NCBI RefSeq assembly: GCF_023343835.1
Contig: NC_064447.1
Coordinates: 8,262,001-8,326,000, forward strand
Source: Lagopus muta
Lineage: Eukaryota > Chordata > Aves > Galliformes > Phasianidae
DNA: 64,000 nt
Direction of reading: 5' to 3'
Shown here: positions 57,801 through 64,000 of the stretch, one piece after another
Numbering within the stretch: position 1 is the stretch's first letter
Layout of the letters: each line of letters opens with the position of its first letter
The notes under the pieces: model-generated
The model's database searches: none
Seen by the model: the letters and a program-made list of their open reading frames with translations, nothing else
What the model was told of the DNA's origin: nothing
Made by a program: the position numbers and the translations under genes

Positions 57801-60800
57801 TGTTTTTTCCAAATGCAACACAAAGGGCAAGCCAAACCTAGAGAACAGAGAAGCATTTGAGGAAGAAATTAAAAGATCATCCTTTTCAGCAACCCAGACC
57901 CCACACTAGGACAGAGCCACAATGCTCCCCACTCTGCTCCTACAGAAACTCCTCAGCAACAAGGCATTCTGTACAGCTTTGCCAAGATCACTTCTCACTC
58001 TCCCCCACCCGAATGCACTCAAAATCTCCAGCTGTTGTTGAACACAGACACGCCTGCTGTCTCCCAAAACATGTGGCTCCCCAGCAGGTCACACATCTTG
58101 ATGGGCTCACCATCCTCTCAGTAACACTAGGCCATATTAAACTCAAAATCAGGAAGATTTGCTGCATTCATTAATGGGTTTTGATCAGTATATTTAACAC
58201 TTCATGGAAGCTAGGAATGTGAACTGGCCCTGCTGCACCTTGTTTTCCTCACTGAATAGTGAAAACACACAGGTCATCCAGGCAACAGCCACAACAGTCA
58301 ACCTGACAGGGAACGTGGCACTCACCTTTTGCTCTGCTGTCCAGTGCACGCTCTATTACACACCAGCAAGACAATCTTGTCATTTGCTCCTTGTCTAGTA
58401 GAGGACTGTTCCAGTTTTCCAGACACCACAGTTCCTTGAGAGTATGATACTGTTCGTGAGTGTTCAGTGCCATATTTTAAGTTATTCAGGTTATTGTTCA
58501 CATGTATTCCTGAAGAAGTAGAAATGAATTACTTCATTATGTCATTTACAATGTGTGTCCCTCTGGGGAACCTTCTCTGGGCATCAGGGAGCAGGTCAGT
58601 ATGGAATAGAGACTCACTATTTTTATTATACTAACACAAAGGCTTCAAAGAGCAGTTACTTTTCATGGTAACTACTTCTTTATAGAGATAAATTAGATGC
58701 AAGTGCTCACCTAACTGATTTTTCACAGTAATTTGTGCAAATACTCATAAGCTTGTCTGCCTGCATGAAAAGCTGAAGTGAGAGAAATTCTGCTTGTTAC
58801 ATTCAATAGGAAAATTTACCTTTGATTACCCTCTGTCCACCCAGGATGCAATTACTCCCTTTCTCTGAGAGGGAGATAGAAAAAACTGCATTTCTTGAGC
58901 TTTAATAGAGAAAAGTGCTTGCTCATTCCTGAGCCTGTTCATTCATCATTGACAATCTGATTTTAAATAACATGATTTTGGTGTCTTGATCTGGTCCTTA
59001 GAAGACCTTTAAACGAAAACTAAACAGATATTGAATTAAGCCAGCCAGGCCTGCAGAACAAGCCCAGGAAGAGGAAGACAGTCATGTACATCACTTCTTG
59101 ATAACCTCCCAGCTGGCACCACCATTACACCTACTGGAATAAGACTGGACAAAGCCCGAGCTGAAATCAATACACCAGAGAATTGACTATTTGTAGGACA
59201 TAAATTATTGAGCAAGCTCTCTTCCAAAAATCAAACCTCTCTCATCCAATCACCTGGGGTGGGCACAAACCAGCGTTCTCCACTTACCTCTCTGACTAAG
59301 GATACCCTCAGGCCTAAATATTTCCGGGGTCTCAAAGGCAAAAATGCAGTCACTTTCATGAATTGTGTCCAGGTCATCAGTGTCACAGAAGGAACGATGA
59401 AACCCATCATAGTACATCTCCGTCAGCACAATCTAGAGCCAGCAGAAGCAAAAAACCCATGAAGCCACCCTAGTCGAGTCCTGCTGAGCTGCCCCATCTC
59501 TCTCTCAGCATGGGCTGCCTGCTGCAGAGTGCATTCTTCAAAGCATCCATGTGCTGGCCCAGAGCAAGGCGCAGGGAAGAGGGCAGTCACAGAATAGAAG
59601 ACAAGGCAACGGCAGCATGCAGGGGGTTTGGTGGGATCTGACAGCCTTCTTGGAACACTTCCTGTGCCCATAGGTGCCCAACAGTTCCCTGATACATAGG
59701 AACCACAGGGTTATCAGGCAAGATAGTGAAAAGTCTGCACAGGAGGTGATCCTAACATCACTAGATTTTGAGAAGTCAACCCACAGGAAAAAGCAGGATC
59801 CAGGATATCACCATACTGCTATGGGTTGCAAGCTGCAATTCTACACAACCAACACTGCTTGCACACAGGACGAATGCCACGGTATCGGCCTCCTTTAGCA
59901 GGAGAACTCAGGCAAGACCAGCCCTTACCTGCTCAGTGGGTATCTTGGTTTCTGAGGACACAGCCTCCCGCAGCCTGGCCACCGTCCCAGCGATGGGTAC
60001 AGCCACCCCGATGCGCATGCAGTGGGAGCACTTCCCCTGGTACACCACAGTGACATAGAGTGGCCTGCAGAGAGCACAGACAGGTCACAGGACCTCAGGC
60101 ACAGGCTTTACAGCACCCAGAGGGGGCCAGACTGACCAGAGGCACCCCGGCTGCAGCTGTGGGGCGACACAAACTTATTCGACTTCCAAAGACCTCTTTT
60201 ACTATATATGCTGCTGTTACTTGTTCCTAAAAGCAGGAAGCTTTGAAAAAAAAGATGCACAAAGTTAAAAGTAAAACCCTCTTGTAAAACAATCTAATTT
60301 TCCAGCAAGGATCCTGTAACAGGTCAGTTCAGAGGAACAACTTTGTGCACTCAGAGAGCTGGTGCCACAACCACAAGGACAGCTCTTCCAAGTTGTTTCT
60401 TAAAACTAAGTCCTGCCTCCAACAATACCAAAAGTAATACCTCTAAAGTACACAATGGAGAATTGAGCCTACAAGGAAACTTCCCCTGGAAAGCCCACTC
60501 AGCCTCCACTTAGCAGTGGAACAGGGATTTTGAACCAAACAGGACATCTTCCTATTTAGTATCTTCTTTCAATTCTTTTGTTCCGTTGCTTCTTGAACTG
60601 CATCCATAGTGTCACATAAAGGAGCTGCAGAGCTCAAGTACCCATTGTATAAACAGGTGCCTCATTGCTACGGGGGAAACAGGCAACACATACTTCAAGA
60701 CAATGCCACATACCGTGTGTGAGGCAAAGGAATCGGCAGAGAGATGCAAAGAAAAGGGTCAAAGGTGTTGCTCTGCTTCTGGCAATGAGGGCACGTCAGA

Positions 60801-62556
60801 GAGGACCTGGTACAAACACCAGTAACAGAACAGTTATACACCATTTCACCAGGAACAGACCAATGATCACATCATAAATAACCAACCCCACATGTCACAC
60901 TTTTCTTCCTCCATACAAAGCAGCTTGGCACAGAGACAGAACAGACATAATTCCTGTAAGAGAAGGGTACTGAATTTCTAGATCATTTCAAAGTAATTAG
61001 CTTGAAAGTTCATTACAGGGCATGCAAGGAAAAGACTTCACTCAAGACACTGAATTGGGCTTTGAATAAGCATCACTCCAAGATTAATAATTCACCAACA
61101 GCAGCTCCAGTGTGAAAGACCTGAAAGGATTTTCTCTTTGAAGAGAGGTGAAGTGATGGGAAGGAGACTGTGACAGTCAGCACTGCAGGAGCAAAGATCT
61201 CTTACTCAGAAGAGGACAAATCCCAACAACACATCTCCTTCCAAATCAACCTGCACCTTGCACTGCCAGTGTTTTACACTACACAAAGTTTCTCCTTTGT
61301 AGAAGAAAACCTGGCAAGCACTGGGGAGAATGCCCAGCAATTCAAGTTCCTACAGCAGCACAGATACAAGACACTGAGGAACACTGGAATTAGTTCTGCA
61401 ATTAGAAAGCTCACTTCCCAGAAGTACGAGAAACTCACAGGAAATAACCTGAAGGGACACTGAAAGATTCAACTCAGGATTCTCAAGCACCAGATAACAA
61501 GAACCCGGCAAGGTGCCTGGGATCCATCTGCAGCTCCCCAGCAGTCTCCAGGCATCTCTGCACTTTGCTGCAGCCTCTTGCCTCTGAGCAGGCAGGGTGA
61601 GCTTCACAGCAGTGAGCACCCCGGGCCTTTGCTCTGTTAAGCACTGCCTTGTTTTCAGGACACATCAGGGCAGGTGGCAAAGGGGTGCATACTGTAGAAT
61701 ATACCAAATTTGAAGTAATCAAACTCTTTCTCTCTTCCTTCTGGTGAAAGTTTCTAGTTCAACTTTTATTCAGCAAAAATTCAGAAACATCTGTTAGCAG
61801 TCCCAATTGTACCATGAGCTAGTGTCAGAGTAAAATTAAACTGGGGTCAGTACTGCGTGTAATAATGCCTCAGAATTTACAAAATGTCATACCTGTACTG
61901 GGCTTGAAAGAGTTCCTGCACGAAAGTACTACTGATGGGAAAGGCTGGTCCCTCAAGGAGCACATCATCCTCCAGTGGTGGCTAAAAGAAAAGAAGAAAC
62001 CCCAGAAGCATAGCCAAGCGTGTAGGTGTGCTCCAGCTGACTCCAGTACTCCCAGCCAAATCTGTGCCCTCCCTGACCAGAAACATCAGGAAAGTGTCCA
62101 AGATTTTTAAGCAGTGCTCTCTGCCCACACAGGTTGTCAGAGCCCCGTGACTGCACGACAGGCAGGGGTCCTGCACCAGATGCAAGGCTGGCAGCGTTTC
62201 CTCTGCGTGTCAGCATTCTCTAAGGGTTGCGTCAGGGAGCCCGTGCCAGGGATTACTGAAACAGCTAGCCACATTCACAGGGCCAGAAACAAACAGTATT
62301 TGAACCCAAGCTTTTGTCTCATTTGAACCACAGGAGTTCAGGCACCAACAGGCAGATTTGATTTGAAGAGCAAAGCAGCAGCTGATCTCCCACGTAGGCT
62401 CGCAGCAGCGTTTCTTACCTTGAGTGGAGGCACGCCGCTGTAATTCACCACGTTGTTCAGATCCTCGTGGACTCTGTCCAGAAGCCAGAGCAGGAACTCC
62501 TGCGCATCGTGCTGGGCATTCCCACGGTACTGCATGGCATTCTTGGACACAATGTT
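50297..62556 (-). CDS. USP31: Ubiquitin carboxyl-terminal hydrolase 31, partial (15 coding exons; 5' end outside window)
   Basis: A USP-family (C19) cysteine protease that removes ubiquitin; human USP31 is linked to NF-kB signalling. The joined exons give one uninterrupted 1,130-residue frame, matching human USP31 (about 1,352 residues) from about residue 221 to the end. Exon junctions at, transcript order: 62419-62556, 61893-61981, 60714-60806, 59929-60064, 59288-59432, 58326-58509, 57726-57837, 57057-57151, 56490-56567, 55864-55993, 54497-54616, 54107-54332, 53181-53339, 52328-52480, 50297-51831. Seen in the fragment (numbered from its first residue): HDAQEFLLWLLDRV near 16-29, zinc-ribbon CPHC pairs at 81-84 and 409-412, the His box GGHYTAYCKN with His513, and the FDDSDV acidic box at 529-534. 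A Ser/Lys-rich tail fills 570-1130. The catalytic Cys box (GNTCFMN in the family) is off the right edge. Thirteen introns are GT-AG; one is GC-AG (53340-54106). Confidence 0.96.
51910..52112 (-). mobile_element. Diverged CR1 LINE 3' fragment in a USP31 intron
   Basis: The + strand has GAGTCACAGAACGGTTGAGAT at its start (CR1 tail complement). It then has GCAGCTCCTGGGATGGGGCA and TCTGAGTAAAGAATTTCCTC in CR1 order, and ends near AAACCTAAAC. The element is on the minus strand, the same orientation as USP31. It is more diverged than the other two copies and fills almost half of the 496-base intron. Confidence 0.82.
52328..52480 (-). CDS. USP31: USP31 window exon 14
   Basis: Acceptor CTCGCAG, donor GATG|GTGTGT. 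Encodes STSSSLCEHWVSRLPGSKQP and SIASAASSRRTSLASLSESV, then ELTGERSEDD. Serine-rich and very close to human USP31. Confidence 0.94.
53181..53339 (-). CDS. USP31: USP31 window exon 13, end of catalytic domain
   Basis: Acceptor CTCTCAG, donor GGCAG|GTAAGC. Encodes YCKNSVDGQWYCFDDSDVQQ, then the LSENEVCKQTAYILFYQRR end of the USP fold and the start of the tail. The FDDSDV Asp is the expected third catalytic residue. Confidence 0.95.
54107..54332 (-). CDS. USP31: USP31 window exon 12, His box start, GC donor
   Basis: Acceptor TGCACAG, phase 0. Encodes EGDRRMKLQNMVKFPLSGLD, then the DPEDYIYDLYAVCNHHGTMQ and GGHYT segments with catalytic His513. It must end ...TAT ACA G so that the next exon's CA completes Ala. 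This fixes the donor as CAG|GCAAGT, a GC splice site. A GT donor in the right frame is absent here. Confidence 0.94.
54497..54616 (-). CDS. USP31: USP31 window exon 11, second zinc-ribbon Cys pair
   Basis: Acceptor TTGTAG, donor AGACAG|GTAAGT. Encodes LAPDDAWRCPHCKQLQQGSI and TLSLWTLPDVLIIHLKRFRQ. CPHC pairs with that of window exon 3; LPDVLIIHLKRF is the canonical USP strand. Confidence 0.96.
54891..54912. repeat. A22 homopolymer in a USP31 intron
   Basis: A run of 22 adenines on the plus strand (a poly-U tract in the USP31 pre-mRNA). It lies about 270 bases upstream of the acceptor of window exon 11 in transcript terms, too far to be its polypyrimidine tract. Confidence 0.8.
55864..55993 (-). 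CDS. USP31: USP31 window exon 10
   Basis: Acceptor CTGCAG, donor GAGCAG|GTAGGA. Encodes LFVNTEDEYIPDSESVRQQR, then ELHHQPQTCTLSQCFQLYTK and EEQ, the return to the USP core. Confidence 0.94.
56490..56567 (-). CDS. USP31: USP31 window exon 9
   Basis: Acceptor CTCCAG, donor GATTT|GTAAGT. Encodes ALKSCGQGGTAHVKLVVEWD and KETKD. The shortest exon in the window, 78 bases. Confidence 0.95.
57057..57151 (-). CDS. USP31: USP31 window exon 8
   Basis: Acceptor CTGCAG, donor AAAG|GTAGGT. Encodes VCPFSLRVVSVVGITYLLPQ and EERPLCHPTVE, a highly conserved piece of the insertion domain. Confidence 0.95.
57726..57837 (-). CDS. USP31: USP31 window exon 7
   Basis: Acceptor CTCTAG, donor TTGCAG|GTGAGG. Encodes FGLPFVLHLEKTIAWDILQK and EILEKMQYFLRPAACLQ. 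Confidence 0.94.
58326..58509 (-). CDS. USP31: USP31 window exon 6
   Basis: Acceptor CTTCAG, donor AAAAG|GTGAGT. Encodes a variable linker (IHVNNNLNNLKYGTEHSRT onward) followed by the conserved NDKIVLLVCNRACTGQQSK. Confidence 0.93.
59288..59432 (-). CDS. USP31: USP31 window exon 5
   Basis: Acceptor CTCTAG, donor AGAG|GTAAGT. Encodes IVLTEMYYDGFHRSFCDTDD and on to IFRPEGILSQR. Almost identical to human. Confidence 0.95.
59929..60064 (-). CDS. USP31: USP31 window exon 4
   Basis: Acceptor CTGCAG, donor GAGCAG|GTAAGG. Encodes PLYVTVVYQGKCSHCMRIGV, then the segment to KIPTEQ, the start of the ubiquitin-like insertion within the catalytic domain. Confidence 0.95.
60714..60806 (-). CDS. USP31: USP31 window exon 3, first zinc-ribbon Cys pair
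   Basis: Acceptor TACCAG, donor ACACG|GTATGT. Encodes SSLTCPHCQKQSNTFDPF, then LCISLPIPLPHT. CPHC is the first half of the USP finger zinc ribbon. Confidence 0.95.
61893..61981 (-). CDS. USP31: USP31 window exon 2
   Basis: Acceptor TTTTAG, donor TACAG|GTATGA. Encodes PPLEDDVLLEGPAFPISST and FVQELFQAQY. The first half is the variable linker; FVQELFQAQYR is a conserved USP core strand. Confidence 0.93.
62419..62556 (-). CDS. USP31: USP31 window exon 1 (residues 1-46 of fragment)
   Basis: Starts after CTGCAG in phase 0 and ends CTCAAG|GTAAGA. Encodes NIVSKNAMQYRGNAQHDAQE, then the LLWLLDRVHEDL helix of the USP core just after the Cys box, ending GVPPLK. Confidence 0.95.
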
Positions 62557-64000
62557 CTGCAGAGGAACAGAGACTGCATGCAGTAAGACAACTGGCACTA
62601 CTCCGGATAAGCTTTCAAGAGTCGGAGGATGTAATTTACACTTGAATTTCCAGAAAAGCCATCTCAGGAGTGCAGCAGCACGCCCAAGGGATTTGCTCAA
62701 ATCTCTTTTTCTTCCGGACGCAAATGGGAACGGCTTGAAAATTCACCAGCAACAAAAGTCTGCACTTCCACAAGTCTGCCCCTGCCCTGCAGCTCCAGGA
62801 CACCTTTCGCAATGCTGACATTTGTGCTGAGCCTCAGCCAAGCCACACGTGCCTCTTCCTCCCCATGCAGAAGTCAGAAGGCTCGGAATCATCTTTCACC
62901 ATAAGCAATCAGCATCAGGAGGTGCTTCCTGTGCTGCAGCCCCTTGATCTCACTTTCATCTTCCCTACAGCACTGGGACAGACCCAGGGGACGGGAACCA
63001 TGCACCACCACAAGGCACCCAGACTGAATGCTCTCCAAAATAACAGGACATGATGAGCTGACCCTGGAAAGTTACAAACTGAGGAGAAAGCAACCCCTGC
63101 TGCAGAGAAAAATAAAAAACAGCTTTTTCTGCTTATTCAGGGACACAGGGAGCATCAAAGTGACACAATGCTGGCACCAGCCATCTGCAGCACAAAGGCA
63201 GAGCAGCCCTGCACCCTGGCAGCACCAGACGCGCTGCATGCCCACCACAAACCTCCTTCATTTCTCTAATCAGACTTCATAACAGATTTGAGAAAGGGGG
63301 ATGGGCTGCTTGCTTTATCCCTCTAAAAATGGGGTCATCGGAAGGGAGGGGTGATGAGAAAGACAGGGAAGGACTGACAGACATATATTCTCTATCCTCT
63401 ATAATCCGTCCACCTGCCTCAAGGCAGCAAAATAAGGGAGAACAGAAATAATCTGCTCTCATTACACATGTGCATGCCCTTCTGACAGGGGATTTCCTGT
63501 CCCTGCAGGCACAAGGGCCAGCACCCTACCAGCTCAAACATACCAATGTGGTGCTAAAGCAGTGAGCAGTGTCCAGGGAACAGCCACTCCACACAGGGTT
63601 GGCCATTCCACTCCGGACAGGGCTGAAGGTAAGAGGCACCCTGAGTGCCAAGGAGCTCTGGACTTCAAGCAAGGACTGATTTCTCACTGCCCCTTCCCAG
63701 CACCACTGGCATGGCTCTGGGAAAGACCTGGCTGCTGGATCCGGTGTGCACCAAGGGCTGCCTGCAGGTTGCAGTCTGTGCTCCCAAACCAGCACCAGCA
63801 GCATGCTCCCAGTGCTCCTCCTGCTTCTTGCTGCCATTGGTACAAGCAGATTTGTTCTTGCTTGAACAGTGCAGTAAAGCAGCAGCAATTGTGACTGGCT
63901 GCAAATACAGAGTTAAGAAGCAAATGGTTTAAACATGCATAAAAACACATTAAGAACAGCACATCCACCAACCTCCTGGCCTTTAATCCCCTGCCCCTAA
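62557..64000 (-). other. USP31 upstream intron (5' end outside window)
   Basis: No sequence here encodes the expected preceding peptide (in mammals ending ...QHSRDFK) or the Cys box. The stretch is therefore intronic and the remaining 5' coding sequence lies beyond 64,000. The open frames here (up to 121 codons) match nothing I know. Confidence 0.75.

Larger units (their letters stand above)
51832..62418 (-). other. USP31 introns within the window
   Basis: Fourteen short introns of roughly 290-1,250 bases; the longest are 54617-55863 and 60807-61892. I see no embedded coding gene, tRNA or clear snoRNA. The intron 51832-52327 holds a CR1 fragment and 54617-55863 an A22 run. The others look unique and AT-rich. 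All open frames in them run without splice support or family similarity. Confidence 0.75.

Overview
The window is vertebrate nuclear DNA, almost certainly avian. Three CR1 LINE 3' ends of the bird type are present (near 0.9 kb, 29.2 kb and 52.0 kb). The genes have spliced exons with short introns, and there is a CpG-island promoter. The gene pair matches the HS3ST2-USP31 neighbourhood of human 16p12.2, which corresponds to chicken chromosome 14. A galliform such as chicken, turkey or quail is my best guess, but the species cannot be proved from this sequence.

Layout. Positions 1-17,900 are intergenic DNA upstream of HS3ST2. AT-rich, TAAT-containing unique blocks alternate with G+C-richer sequence. 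This stretch also holds one CR1 fragment, a small orphan CpG-rich patch, a good CTCF-like site, a strong G-quadruplex candidate and several degenerate minisatellites. Positions 17,900-28,620 carry HS3ST2 on the + strand. It has a CpG island, a perfect CRE (TGACGTCA) ten bases upstream of a TATA-like box, a leader with upstream ORFs, coding exon 1 (18679-19151), one 8.3 kb intron, coding exon 2 (27473-28091) and two poly(A) signals. Positions 28,620-45,130 are intergenic, with one CR1 fragment, several simple repeats and a second CpG-bearing patch near 43.2 kb. Positions 45,130-64,000 carry most of USP31 on the - strand: a 5.1 kb 3' UTR, then 15 coding exons from 50297 up to 62556. The exon(s) encoding the N-terminus and catalytic Cys box lie beyond the right edge.

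The two genes converge tail to tail. HS3ST2 encodes a complete 363-residue Golgi heparan sulfate 3-O-sulfotransferase. The USP31 part encodes 1,130 residues: the deubiquitinase domain from the middle of the catalytic core through the His box, then the long Ser-rich tail. They act in unrelated pathways (glycosaminoglycan modification and ubiquitin removal), so their adjacency is conserved synteny and not a functional cluster.

I found no operon, CRISPR array, intact transposon, virus or novel multi-gene system. The observations most worth checking are the CRE/TATA architecture and upstream ORFs of HS3ST2, a GC-AG intron in USP31 at the catalytic His box, the orphan CpG patches, the POU octamer element and large AT-rich block in the HS3ST2 intron, and a few repeat or structure-forming sites.
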